DNA of 62,383 nucleotides from Pseudomonadota bacterium (GCA_023417515.1 JAEZFL010000133.1:1-62383), one strand, 5' to 3'; positions 51,718-60,629 are shown, counted from the first letter of the stretch. A program made the numbers and translations. Notes: a model not told the origin generated them from the sequence alone.

Positions 51718-53157
51718 TCATCGCGCTTCCTCCTCGACGTCGGGCCGGGGCTCGGGGCCGCCGCGCGTCATGGACGAGGCCGGCGTGATCCCCGCGGTTC
51801 GGATCGGAGCCTCGGCCGGCGGGCTCTCGCCCTCGTGCGGCGGGTGGCTCATCAGCCGCATTATGTACCAGGTGCCGATCCCGAACACGACGAAGTAGAC
51901 GATGACGAAGGCGGTGAGCGACGTCGCCACCGCCGGCGCGTCGATCGGCGACCGCGCATCCGCGGTGCGCATGAGATTGTAGACGACGTAAGGCTGGCGG
52001 CCGACCTCGGTCGTCACCCAGCCCGCGATCACCGCGACGAAGCCGGACGGGCCCATGACCAGCGCCCAGCGGTGGAGCCAGGACCAGTCGTATAGCCGCT
52101 TCCTGAACCGCGCGAGCAGGCTGAACAGGCCGAGGCCGAACATCAGGAAGCCCAGGCCGACCATGATCCGGAACGACCAGAACACGATCCCGACCGGCGG
52201 CTCCTCGGCGTCGTCGATCGTGTCGAGGCCGGCGAGCGGCGCGTTGAGGTCGTGCTTCAGGATCAGCGACGAGAGCTTGGGGATCTCGAGCGCATAATGG
52301 ACCGTCTTCGCCGCATGGTCGGGGATCCCGAACAGGATCAGCGGCGCGCCGTCCGGGTGACTGTCGAAATGGCCCTCCATGGCCATCACCTTCTGCGGCT
52401 GGTGCTTCAGCGTGTTGAGGCCGTGGAGATCGCCGACGAAGATCTGCACCGGAGCGACCAGCGCCAGCATCCACATCGCCATCGAGAACATCTTGCGCAC
52501 TTCCGCGGTGCCGCGCTTGCGCAGCAGGTGCCAGGCGGCGACCCCACCCACCGCCAGCGCGGTGGTGAGATAGGCCGCGATCACCGTGTGGACGAGACGG
52601 TAGGGGAAGCTCGGGTTGAAGATGATCGGCCACCAGCCGCCCGGCCCCGGCACATATTGGTCCTGGGCGTTCGTCACCATGCCGACCGGAGTCTGCATCC
52701 AGCTGTTCACGCTGAGGATCCAGAAGGCGGAGATGAAGGTGCCGAGCGCCACCATGCAGGTCGCGGCGAAATGCAGCTTCTTGCCGACCTTGTTCATTCC
52801 GAACAGCATCACCCCGAGGAACCCGGCCTCGAGGAAGAAGGCGGTCAGCACCTCATAGGCCATCAGCGGCCCGATGATCGGCCCGGCGCGGTCGGAGAAG
52901 ACCGACCAGTTGGTGCCGAACTGATAGGACATGACGATGCCGCTGACGACGCCCATCGCGAACGCCATCGCGAAGATCTTCAGCCAATATTTGAACAGGT
53001 TGAGATAGGTGTCGCGGCCGGTCTTCAGCCACAGCCCTTCGAGCACCGCGAGATAGGAAGCGAGCCCGATCGAGAAGGCCGGGAAGATGAAGTGGAAGCT
53101 CACCGTGAAGGCGAACTGGATCCGCGCCAGCAGCAATGCGGTGTCGGCTTCGACCAA
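51718..53157 (-). CDS. cydA: Cytochrome bd-type (cyanide-insensitive type) ubiquinol oxidase subunit I
   Basis: A 479-residue subunit carrying the haems. The haem-ligand region SFHFIFPAFSIG is at about 20-31; MSYQFGTNW, GFLGVMLFG, WILSVNSWMQTPVG and the His in PYRLVHTVIAAY follow. The quinol loop between helices 6 and 7 is short (PKLSSLILKHDLNAPL, DDAEEPPVG), and the protein is shorter than E. coli CydA (522 aa), pointing to the CioA class. TTG start at 53157 is supported by GAGGAGG 5 bp upstream. No cydDC genes are in the window. Confidence 0.95.
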   Translation of the reverse strand: MVEADTALLLARIQFAFTVSFHFIFPAFSIGLASYLAVLEGLWLKTGRDTYLNLFKYWLKIFAMAFAMGVVSGIVMSYQFGTNWSVFSDRAGPIIGPLMAYEVLTAFFLEAGFLGVMLFGMNKVGKKLHFAATCMVALGTFISAFWILSVNSWMQTPVGMVTNAQDQYVPGPGGWWPIIFNPSFPYRLVHTVIAAYLTTALAVGGVAAWHLLRKRGTAEVRKMFSMAMWMLALVAPVQIFVGDLHGLNTLKHQPQKVMAMEGHFDSHPDGAPLILFGIPDHAAKTVHYALEIPKLSSLILKHDLNAPLAGLDTIDDAEEPPVGIVFWSFRIMVGLGFLMFGLGLFSLLARFRKRLYDWSWLHRWALVMGPSGFVAVIAGWVTTEVGRQPYVVYNLMRTADARSPIDAPAVATSLTAFVIVYFVVFGIGTWYIMRLMSHPPHEGESPPAEAPIRTAGITPASSMTRGGPEPRPDVEEEAR

Positions 53158-53569
53158 CGGGGCCTCCTCGCTTGGGCCGGCCCATAGCGCAAAGCGGAGC
53201 GCTCGGCATCCTCGTTCGTCACGTCAGGAACGGGGCTTCGGAGCCGGCCGATTGACGGCCCACAAGCGCTGCTCGCATTACATGGATCAGTAGCGAGCAA
53301 GAAGTTGCTCTATATCAGGGCAGTGATTTGCAAGTTTGCGTCTGGACAAAGCGAGGTCCGCGGACCAGCCTTCATCTCGGGACGGGCAAGTCGGCACGAG
53401 TCGCGGCCTAGCTGCGCGCGTGTCGAACTGCTCGGGGAGGGTTGGCCGGACTTAGGTTTGTTGCGCATCCGATTCTGAATTCCGTCCGCTGTGAGTCCTC
53501 TCGCCCATTCGGTTCTCATCGGGACATGCGCCCGTCCTGGGCGCTGTCGACTGACGCGGGGAATGACAG
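53158..53569. other. Gene-free regulatory region between cydA and the RTX/VCBS gene
   Basis: A 412-bp divergent spacer. It contains a 7-bp hairpin TGCTCGC (53270-53276) / GCGAGCA (53293-53299), then an FNR-like box at 53305-53318 and a relatively AT-rich stretch to about 53340, where promoters are most likely. No credible gene lies in it. The RTX gene's leader would be long if its promoter is here. Confidence 0.5.
53305..53318. promoter_or_regulatory. FNR-like box upstream of cydA
   Basis: TTGCT-CTAT-ATCAG matches TTGAT-N4-ATCAA at 8 of 10 positions. It is centred about 154 bp upstream of the cydA start and about 258 bp upstream of the RTX gene. FNR/FixK-type control of bd oxidases is established in other alphaproteobacteria; the match itself is modest. 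Confidence 0.35.
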
Positions 53570-56500
53570 ATGGCGACCTTCACCGGAACCAATGGCGACA
53601 ACACGATCACCGGCACCAACGGCAGCGACACCATGTCGGGGCTGGACGGCAACGACACGCTGTCGGGCGGAAATGGCAACGATACTATCTCCGGCGGCGA
53701 AGGCGACGACAATATCGACGGCGGCAACGGCAATGACGACCTGTCCGGCGACGCCGGCAACGACACGATCGACGGCGGCAATGGTGAGGACACGATCGAC
53801 GGCGGCGCGGGCGACGACGAGCTCTACGGCGGCAACGGCGTCGACACCCTGTTCGGCGGCTCCGGAAACGACGAGCTTTACGGCGAGAATGGCAACGACC
53901 ATCTCACCGGCGGCGAGGGCGACGACCTGATCGACGGCAATAACGGCTTCGACACCGCTTATTATTCCGGAAATATCGGCGAATATTCCTTCTTCTCCGC
54001 CGCCGGCTATCTCCACGTCCTCCACCTCGGCGGTGCCGGACCCGACGGCCACGACCAGCTGATCCGGGTCGAGCGCCTGGTCTTCGCCGACCGGGTCATC
54101 GACATCGGCAGCGGCAAGAACCGACCGGTCGCCGGCGACGACCATGTCCTCATCGACGAGGACACAGGCACGTACAACAGCGGCTCGGCAAGCGTTCTCG
54201 ACAATGACTTCGATTTCGACGGCGACCCGCTGACCGTCACCGGCGGAACCTTCGTGGGCACCTACGGCACGCTCACGCTCAACTCCGATGGCACCTACAG
54301 CTACACGCTCAATACCGCCGCGGTGCAGGGGCTGGACGACGGCGAGTCCGTCACCGACACCTTCACCTATGTCGTCTCGGACAATGACGGCAGCGATACC
54401 GGCGACCTGGTCTTCCACATCGCCGGTCTCAACGATGCGCCCTTCGCCAATGACGACACCGCCTCGACCAGCGAGGATGCCCCCGTGTCCGGCAACGTGC
54501 TCGCCAACGACACCGACGTCGACGTCGAACCGCTGATCGTGACGAACCCGGGCACCTATGTCGGCGCCTATGGCACGCTCGTCCTCGCTGCCGACGGCAG
54601 CTACACCTATACGCCCAACGCCGCGGCTCAGGGCCTGGACGACGGCGAGACGGCGCAGGACGTGTTCAGCTACACCGCGTCCGACGGCACCGCCTCGGAC
54701 AGCGCGACTCTCACCGTGACCGTCAACGGCGCCAACGACGCGCCGGTCGCCAATGACGACAGCAATATGACGACCGAGGATGGCCCTCCCGTCTCCGGCA
54801 ACGTGCTCGCCAACGACACCGACGTCGACGGCGAGGCCGTGACGGTCGCGAACCCGGGCACCTATGTCGGCAGCTACGGAACCCTCGTCCTCGCGGCCGA
54901 CGGCAGCTACACCTACACGCCCGACCAGGCAGCCGCCCAGGGGCTCGACACCGGCGAGGTGGCGCAGGACGTCTTCAGCTACACCGCCTCCGACGGCACC
55001 GCGACCGACGACGCCACCCTGACGATCAACGTCAGCGGTCTCAACGACGCCCCCGTCGCCAATGACGATACCAACATGACGGACGAGAACACGCCCGTCT
55101 CAGGCAGCGTGCTGGCCAACGATACCGACGTCGACGGCGAGACCCTGACCGTGGTCAACGCTGCGACCTTCGTCGGCGCCTACGGAACGCTCGTCCTGTC
55201 TGCGAACGGCAGCTACACCTACACGCCGCACGGGGGCGCCGCGGCCCTTGGCGACGGCCAGACGGCGGACGACGTCTTCACCTATATCGCGTCTGACGGC
55301 ACGGCATCGGACACCGCGACCCTGACCGTCACGGTCACCGGCATCGGCAGCGTCCCCGACGCGGTCGACGACACCGCCACCACCAGCGAGGACGCCGCGG
55401 TTTCCGGCAACGTCCTCACCAACGACAGCGATCCCGAGAACGACCCGCTGACGGTGTCGAACCCCGGCACCTATGCCGGCACCTACGGCTCCCTGACGCT
55501 CGGCGCCGACGGCAGCTACACCTACACGCCCAACGCCACCGCCGACGGGCTCGCCGCCGGCGAGAGCGCTCAGGACATGTTCAGCTACACCGCCACCGAC
55601 GGCACCACCTCGGACAGCGCGACCCTGACCGTCACCGTCAACGGCACCAATGACGCGCCGACCATCGACGCGGGCGGCACCGACGCCGACGGCGCGGTGA
55701 TCGAGCTTCCCGACGGCGATCCGGGCGAGGGCGTCACGGTCCACGGCGACAGCGGAACGATCGCGTTCGACGACCTCGACCTCTCCGACACGCACAGCGC
55801 CAGCTTCACCCCGCAGGCCGGCGGCTATCTCGGCACCTTCACGCTCGATCCGGTCGACCAGACGGGGGACAGCGTCGGCTGGGACTTCACCGTGTCCGAC
55901 GCCGCGCTCGAAGGCCTCAGCGAAGGCGAAGTCCGCACCCAGACCTATACGGTCGAGATCGACGACGGGAATGGCGGCACCGTTACCCAGGACGTCACCA
56001 TCACCATCACCGGTGCAGGCGTCGGCGCCGGGCCTCAGACCGTCTGGTATATCGACAACAGCGCGGTCGGCAGCGCCAATCTCGGCACCGAGGCCGATCC
56101 CTATACCTCGATCGCCGCCTTCAACGCGGCGCAGAACACGCTCGGCGGGCCGCAGGCCGGCCACACCGTGTTCCTGCTCGCCGGCACCGGCAGCGGAATC
56201 TATGCCGAGCCGGACGGGATCAACCTGCTCAACGACCAGACCCTGATCGGGATCGCCGGCGACGGCGACGTCCGGCCGACCATCGTCACCACCGCGGGGA
56301 CCAATCACGGCATCGAGCTCGCCCAGGACAACGTCATTTCCGGAATCGACATCGGCAGCACGACCGGCGCCGGCATTTCCGACGGCAACGGCACGGTCGG
56401 CACCCTGATCATCGGCGACGTCTCCAAGTCGGGCGCCGGCCAGATCATCGACATCGACCAGGGCGGCCTGATCAGCGTCCAGCTCAACAGCGCCGAATCG

Positions 56501-58162
56501 ACCGGATCGACCGGCGGCGCGATCGACCTTGCCGGCCTGTCCGGCGAGTTCACCGTGTCGGGCGCGACCAACATCGCCGGAATCCATGGCGGCGGCGGAG
56601 TCGACGTCACCGGCTCCAGCCTCACCGTCACGTTCGGGGGCGGCGGCCTCGTCTCGACCGGCGCGAACGGCGCGATCAACTTCACCGGCAACACCGGCGC
56701 CCTCGTCATCGAGGGCGGCAATTTCGACATCGTCACGACCGGCGGCGCCGGCCTCAACGCCAGCGGCGGCGGCTTCGTGACGATCAGCGGCGCCGGCAAC
56801 GATTTCGCCACCGGCTCCGGCACCGCGGTCAACATCTCCGGCACCACGATCGCCGGCGGCGGCGTGACCCTGGAGAGCGTGTCGACCAGCGGCGCGGCGA
56901 GCGGGATCATCCTTGCCGATACCGGCGGCGGCGCCTTCTCGGTGACCGGTACCGGCGCTCCGGGCACCGGCGGCTCGATCCTCGCAAGCACCGGCGCCGG
57001 GGTCGTGCTCACCAATACCGGCCCGGTCTCGCTCGGCTACATCACCATCGCCACCGGCGGCACCACCGGCATCCTCGGCACCAGCGTCAACGGGCTGGTG
57101 CTCATCGGCGCGACCATCTCGACCAATGGCAACGCGTTCGGCGAGAACGGCGTCCATATCGTCAACCTGACCGGCCCGTCGGAGATCATCGACACCATCT
57201 TCTCCGGCAATTTCGACAACAATCTGCGCATCACCAACAGCCTCGGCGTGCTCGACCTCCTGGTCGACGGCTCGACCTTCTCCGGCGCGGCCAATGACGG
57301 CTTCCTGCTCGAATCGAACGGCACCGCGCTGATTCGGCTGGAGGTCACCGACTCGACCTTCCTCAACAATGGCGGCGATCACTTCCAGCTGTCGACGAAC
57401 AGCACGTCGGCCTCAACGACCCATCTCGACTTCCACGACAACAGCCTCAACACGACCCTGGCGAGCGTCCTCGGGGGCGGCATCACCATCTCGCCGGCAG
57501 GCGCAGCCGACATCTTCTTCGCGATCCAGAACAACAACATCCAGAACGCGGTCACGACGGCGATCAACACCAGCGCGCCGGGGACGACTGCGGCCGCGGA
57601 GATCCACGGAACGATCAGCGGCAACACGATCGGAACGCCGGGCGTGGTCGATTCCGGCTCCCGCACCGGCAACGGCATCGACACGACGATGGGCGGCGCC
57701 GGCACGATGACCATGCTCATCGAGAATAACGACATCTACAATTACGCCTCGAGCGGCATCGGTGCGCTGGCCCGCGGCTCGGCACGCCTCAACCTCACGA
57801 TCGACAACAACATGATCGACGAGCCCGGCCTGTTCGCCTCCAACGCGATCAGGATCACGGCCGGCTCGCTATCGGCCGATACCGCCGCCCTCTGGCTCGA
57901 GCTCAACGACAACCAGACCGACACCGCCCTCGTGAACGACGTTCGCATCCAGACCCGGTTCGGCGCCGACATCTTCCTGCCGGGCTATGGCGGAGCGACC
58001 AACGATGCGCCGGCGGTCGACGCGTTCCTGACCGGCGACAACCCGTTGATCGGCGAGATCCAGATCCTCGCCCAGGCCGTTGCCGGCTCCGGCTTCTTCG
58101 ACACCCCGGGCGGGGCGGCGGTGCCGCTGCCGATCCTGCCCGACCCGCCGATGATCCCGTAG
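53570..58162 (+). CDS. Giant RTX/VCBS/beta-helix surface or secreted protein
   Basis: A 1530-residue protein with no Sec signal. Residues about 8-130 are RTX nonapeptides (GGxGxDxx, more than ten copies), followed by a short HDQLIRVERLVFADRV segment. Residues about 186-700 are five VCBS/cadherin-like domains of about 100 residues, each with a DAPVANDD entry, SVLANDTDVDGE, YGTLVLAADGSYTYTP and a VFSYTASDGTASDSATLTVTV exit; a sixth, divergent one follows (about 700-820). Residues about 823-1480 form a right-handed beta-helix rich in Gly/Asn/Thr. Calcium binding and type I secretion are expected from the RTX part. Most RTX proteins carry these repeats at the C-terminus, so the order is unusual. 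Likely substrate of the system at 30281-34727. Confidence 0.9.
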   Translation: MATFTGTNGDNTITGTNGSDTMSGLDGNDTLSGGNGNDTISGGEGDDNIDGGNGNDDLSGDAGNDTIDGGNGEDTIDGGAGDDELYGGNGVDTLFGGSGNDELYGENGNDHLTGGEGDDLIDGNNGFDTAYYSGNIGEYSFFSAAGYLHVLHLGGAGPDGHDQLIRVERLVFADRVIDIGSGKNRPVAGDDHVLIDEDTGTYNSGSASVLDNDFDFDGDPLTVTGGTFVGTYGTLTLNSDGTYSYTLNTAAVQGLDDGESVTDTFTYVVSDNDGSDTGDLVFHIAGLNDAPFANDDTASTSEDAPVSGNVLANDTDVDVEPLIVTNPGTYVGAYGTLVLAADGSYTYTPNAAAQGLDDGETAQDVFSYTASDGTASDSATLTVTVNGANDAPVANDDSNMTTEDGPPVSGNVLANDTDVDGEAVTVANPGTYVGSYGTLVLAADGSYTYTPDQAAAQGLDTGEVAQDVFSYTASDGTATDDATLTINVSGLNDAPVANDDTNMTDENTPVSGSVLANDTDVDGETLTVVNAATFVGAYGTLVLSANGSYTYTPHGGAAALGDGQTADDVFTYIASDGTASDTATLTVTVTGIGSVPDAVDDTATTSEDAAVSGNVLTNDSDPENDPLTVSNPGTYAGTYGSLTLGADGSYTYTPNATADGLAAGESAQDMFSYTATDGTTSDSATLTVTVNGTNDAPTIDAGGTDADGAVIELPDGDPGEGVTVHGDSGTIAFDDLDLSDTHSASFTPQAGGYLGTFTLDPVDQTGDSVGWDFTVSDAALEGLSEGEVRTQTYTVEIDDGNGGTVTQDVTITITGAGVGAGPQTVWYIDNSAVGSANLGTEADPYTSIAAFNAAQNTLGGPQAGHTVFLLAGTGSGIYAEPDGINLLNDQTLIGIAGDGDVRPTIVTTAGTNHGIELAQDNVISGIDIGSTTGAGISDGNGTVGTLIIGDVSKSGAGQIIDIDQGGLISVQLNSAESTGSTGGAIDLAGLSGEFTVSGATNIAGIHGGGGVDVTGSSLTVTFGGGGLVSTGANGAINFTGNTGALVIEGGNFDIVTTGGAGLNASGGGFVTISGAGNDFATGSGTAVNISGTTIAGGGVTLESVSTSGAASGIILADTGGGAFSVTGTGAPGTGGSILASTGAGVVLTNTGPVSLGYITIATGGTTGILGTSVNGLVLIGATISTNGNAFGENGVHIVNLTGPSEIIDTIFSGNFDNNLRITNSLGVLDLLVDGSTFSGAANDGFLLESNGTALIRLEVTDSTFLNNGGDHFQLSTNSTSASTTHLDFHDNSLNTTLASVLGGGITISPAGAADIFFAIQNNNIQNAVTTAINTSAPGTTAAAEIHGTISGNTIGTPGVVDSGSRTGNGIDTTMGGAGTMTMLIENNDIYNYASSGIGALARGSARLNLTIDNNMIDEPGLFASNAIRITAGSLSADTAALWLELNDNQTDTALVNDVRIQTRFGADIFLPGYGGATNDAPAVDAFLTGDNPLIGEIQILAQAVAGSGFFDTPGGAAVPLPILPDPPMIP
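54446..55660 (+). repeat. Tandem VCBS-domain DNA repeats
   Basis: Four successive units of about 303-309 bp, with equivalent GCCAATGACGAC-type starts at 54446, 54749 and 55058 and a diverged one at 55361. Long stretches are nearly identical between units (for example GGCAACGTGCTCGCCAACGA). They encode the VCBS domains of the giant protein and could recombine to change domain number. Confidence 0.85.
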
Positions 58163-58301
58163 GCGACGGGCAGATCGGGGCCGGAAGCGGCGGTCCGCCG
58201 CCGCTTCGGCTCCGGCCGTGGCAAAGCAGGCAACCCATGAAGGCGCGGCCGGTTGGCCGTGGAGCCGCTGCGCGCGGCGCGTGCCCTAGTGGAGTGAATT
58301 G

Positions 58302-58508
58302 ATGTTCAAGCCTCTGATTGCCCTCGCGGCGGCTGCCTCTCTTGCCGCCGCCCCCTCCGCCGCCTTCGCCCAGTCCGACAACCGCAACCCGATCACGTCG
58401 CCGGGCGCCGAGGTCGGCATTCCGTTGTTCCTCGGGGTCGGCCTGTTCATGGCCTTGCTCGCCACCGGGGTCATCTTCGACGACGAGGATGGGCCGGTCA
58501 GCCCCTGA
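58302..58508 (+). CDS. Small exported single-pass membrane protein
   Basis: A 68-residue protein: signal peptide about 1-24 (ending AAFAQ), a short polar stretch (SDNRNPITSPG), one hydrophobic helix (about 38-56) and an acidic tail FDDEDGPVSP. ATG 58302 has GGAG 7 bp upstream. I recognise no family. It follows the giant RTX gene by 139 bp on the same strand, but there is no direct evidence of a functional link. Its end overlaps the convergent glutaminase gene by 11 bp. Confidence 0.72.
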   Translation: MFKPLIALAAAASLAAAPSAAFAQSDNRNPITSPGAEVGIPLFLGVGLFMALLATGVIFDDEDGPVSP

Positions 58509-59448
58509 CCAAACTGCCCGCCGACCGCTTCGGCGAGAATACCGACCAGCCGGTCAAATCGACCAGCGCCTCGAGCGCCCGCGCGCCGACGGCGCTGGTC
58601 CCGGCATCGTTGAGCCCCGGCGACCAGACCGCGACGGTGCCGTGCCCCGGCGCGACCGCGAGGATGCCGCCGCCGACCCCGGACTTTCCGGGCAGGCCGA
58701 TGCGGTAGGCGAACTCGCCCGAATTGTCGTAATGGCCGCACAGCATCATCACGCTGTTGATGCGGCGGGCATTGTGCCAGGCGACGACCTGCGCGCCGGT
58801 CGCCGGGTCGCGGCCGTCGAAGGCGAGGAACAAGGCGGCGCGGGCGAGCTGGCGGCAGCTCATCGCGACCGCGCATTGCCGGAAATAGGCGCCGAGCACC
58901 GTCTCCACGTCATTGTCGAGCACGCCGTAGGTCTTCATGAACCAGGCGAGGCTCCGGTTGCGGCTGCCGGTCGCGGCCTCCGACGCCGCCACCCCGTCAT
59001 CGACCGCCACCGAATCATCGCCGCTCCGCTCGCGCAGGGCGGCGAGCAGCGTGTCGATCGCCGCGTCGGCGCCGGCGTTGCCGATCAGCTGGTCGGTGAC
59101 CGCGATCGCTCCCGCATTGATCAGCGGATTGCGCGGGCGCCCATCCTCGCGCTCGAGCTGGACGATCGAGTTGAACGCGCTTCCCGACGGCTCGCGCCCG
59201 ACCTTGTCCCAGATCGCCATTCCGACTTTCTCGAGGACCAGCGACAGGGTGAAGATCTTGGAGATGGACTGGATCGAGAAAGGCTCGCCGCAATCGCCGG
59301 CGCCATGCACCGTGCCGCCCGAATCGGCGAAGGCGATGCCGAACTTGTCGGGATCCACGCAGGCCAGCGCCGGGATATAGTCGGCGACCTTGCCTTCGCC
59401 CCGATGCGGCTCGATCGCCGCCGCCACCTCGGCCAGGATGTCGTGCAT
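58498..59448 (-). CDS. glsA: Glutaminase A
   Basis: A 316-residue serine-dependent beta-lactamase-fold glutaminase converting glutamine to glutamate and ammonia. The catalytic S61-x-x-K64 is in FSIQSISKIF; NPLINAGAIAV, SGEFAYRIGLPGKSGVGGGI and the C-terminal GxS-type loop are family blocks. ATG 59448 is chosen; the open frame to 59697 runs through repeat DNA. Length is normal. It overlaps a small plus-strand gene at the 3' end. Confidence 0.94.
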   Translation of the reverse strand: MHDILAEVAAAIEPHRGEGKVADYIPALACVDPDKFGIAFADSGGTVHGAGDCGEPFSIQSISKIFTLSLVLEKVGMAIWDKVGREPSGSAFNSIVQLEREDGRPRNPLINAGAIAVTDQLIGNAGADAAIDTLLAALRERSGDDSVAVDDGVAASEAATGSRNRSLAWFMKTYGVLDNDVETVLGAYFRQCAVAMSCRQLARAALFLAFDGRDPATGAQVVAWHNARRINSVMMLCGHYDNSGEFAYRIGLPGKSGVGGGILAVAPGHGTVAVWSPGLNDAGTSAVGARALEALVDLTGWSVFSPKRSAGSLVRG

Positions 59449-59473
59449 GCCCCGCCCTCTCCTCTCGCTTCGC

Positions 59474-59578
59474 CGCTCGTCTCGAGCGAAGTCGAGAGAC
59501 CGGTTCGAGCGCAGTCGAGAACCCGGCCGCACCTCGGCTTCGCTCGGCGAGATGTCTCGACTTCGCTCGACATGAGCG
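59474..59578. repeat. TCGAC-type palindromic repeat, family E, copy 3
   Basis: CGCTCGTCTCGAGCGAAGTC, TTCGAGCGCAGTCGAGAAC, CTCGGCTTCGCTCGGCGAGA and a closing TCTCGACTTCGCTCGACATG with GAGCG. It lies between soxR and glsA, both on the minus strand. Related to 8368-8477 and 46057-46160. Confidence 0.8.
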
Positions 59579-59585
59579 TGTTGGG

Positions 59586-60035
59586 TCAGATTTGCTCCAG
59601 CATCAACAGTCTCGGCCCCGGCCCGCGCGCGTTCAAGCGGTCCTGCGGATTGTAGAGGGCGCAGCGCTTCAGCGACAGGCAGCCGCAGCCGATGCATTCG
59701 TCGAGCTTGCCGCGCATATGGGTCAGTGCCGCGATCCGCTCGTCGAGGCGCTTGCGGAACAGGGCACTGATCGCCGCCCAGTCCTTCTGCGTCGGAGTCC
59801 GCCCTTGCGGCAGCCTGGCCAGCACCGCGCCGATCTCCTCGATGGTGAAGCCCAATTGCTGGGCGATTCGGATGAACGACAGGCGGCGGATGTCGGAGCG
59901 CATGAAGCGGCGCTGGCCGCCGCGGTTGCGAAGCGCGCTGACCAGCCCGCGCGCCTCGTAGAAGCGGATCGCCGACACCGACAGGCCGGTCCGCGTGGCG
60001 AGGTCGCCGATCGGCAGAAGGTCGCTCTTGTGCAT
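59586..60035 (-). CDS. soxR: Redox-sensing MerR-family regulator SoxR
   Basis: A 149-residue SoxR. The MerR helix-turn-helix is at about 7-30 (LPIGDLATRTGLSVSAIRFYEARGL) with the wing RNRGGQRRF; the dimerisation helix follows. The [2Fe-2S] ligands C114, C117, C119 and C125 fit the SoxR pattern C-x2-C-x-C-x5-C exactly. Oxidation or nitrosylation of the cluster activates target promoters; in non-enteric bacteria SoxR responds mainly to redox-cycling drugs. ATG 60035 is used; ATG 60038 precedes it directly. Divergent from a glyoxalase-fold gene with a SoxR operator between. Confidence 0.96.
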   Translation of the reverse strand: MHKSDLLPIGDLATRTGLSVSAIRFYEARGLVSALRNRGGQRRFMRSDIRRLSFIRIAQQLGFTIEEIGAVLARLPQGRTPTQKDWAAISALFRKRLDERIAALTHMRGKLDECIGCGCLSLKRCALYNPQDRLNARGPGPRLLMLEQI

Positions 60036-60058
60036 CATCCCTCTCCGTCGGAACCCGC

Positions 60059-60089
60059 TTGACCTCAACTTAGGTTGAGCTTTTATCAA
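60059..60089 (+). promoter_or_regulatory. SoxR-controlled promoter with operator in a 19-bp spacer
   Basis: The -35 TTGACC (60059-60064) and -10 TATCAA (60084-60089) are separated by 19 bp, the overlong spacing typical of MerR-family promoters. The near-palindrome CCTCAACTTAGGTTGAGC (60063-60080) lies between them and resembles the E. coli SoxR operator CCTCAAGTTAACTTGAGG. It points towards the gene at 60134. Confidence 0.82.
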
Positions 60090-60133
60090 GGCTGCCATCT
60101 CGAAGCGAATCGCAAGCGAAAGGATTTTCGACG

Positions 60134-60505
60134 ATGGCTCAAGGCACGCTAGAACATGTCAACGTGACGGTCAGCGACGCGCGCAGGACCGCTCAGATGC
60201 TGGAGCGCCTGTTCGGCTGGCGAATCCGTTGGGAGGGGCCGGCCAAGTTGAACGGCCGCACCGTCCATGTCGGCACCGACCAGGCCTATGTCGCTTTGTG
60301 GACTCCGCCGCCGGGCTTCCAGGCGGGCGAGGAGGACAGCCGCCTCAACCATATCGGAGTCGTCGTCGACGATCTCGACGCCGCCGAGGAGCGGGTGAAA
60401 GCGGAAGGTTTCACGCCGCACAATCACGGCGACTACGAACCCGGCCGCCGCTTCTATTTCGACGATTCAGACGGGATCGAGTTCGAGGTGGTGAGCTATG
60501 CTTGA
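60134..60505 (+). CDS. VOC/glyoxalase-fold protein, predicted SoxR target
   Basis: A 123-residue vicinal-oxygen-chelate protein with two beta-alpha-beta-beta-beta modules. Candidate metal or ligand positions are H8 in LEHVNVTVSD, H73 in LNHIGVVVDD and a Glu in GIEFEVVSYA; the module order fits small glyoxalase/bleomycin-resistance-like proteins. ATG 60134 lies about 45 bp after the -10 of a SoxR-type promoter. A role in handling redox-active or electrophilic compounds is inferred from that promoter; the substrate is unknown. Confidence 0.9.
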   Translation: MAQGTLEHVNVTVSDARRTAQMLERLFGWRIRWEGPAKLNGRTVHVGTDQAYVALWTPPPGFQAGEEDSRLNHIGVVVDDLDAAEERVKAEGFTPHNHGDYEPGRRFYFDDSDGIEFEVVSYA

Positions 60506-60629
60506 CGCCCGCTTCCTCGCCTGGCTGGTGCCGATGCCCTGCCTGTCCCCCTGCGGCTGCGACGTGTCCTGCACTCGGCGCACCGGCGGCAGGCGCGGCC
60601 CGCGCTGGCGTTCAACGATCTGGGGAGGG

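Noticed and set aside
55100..57382. A 760-codon open frame on the minus strand inside the giant RTX/VCBS gene
   Set aside because: It mirrors the plus-strand codon pattern of a GC-rich repetitive gene (Ala/Gly/Asp/Val-rich, no domain, no ribosome-binding site). The plus-strand frame has clear RTX, VCBS and beta-helix repeats.
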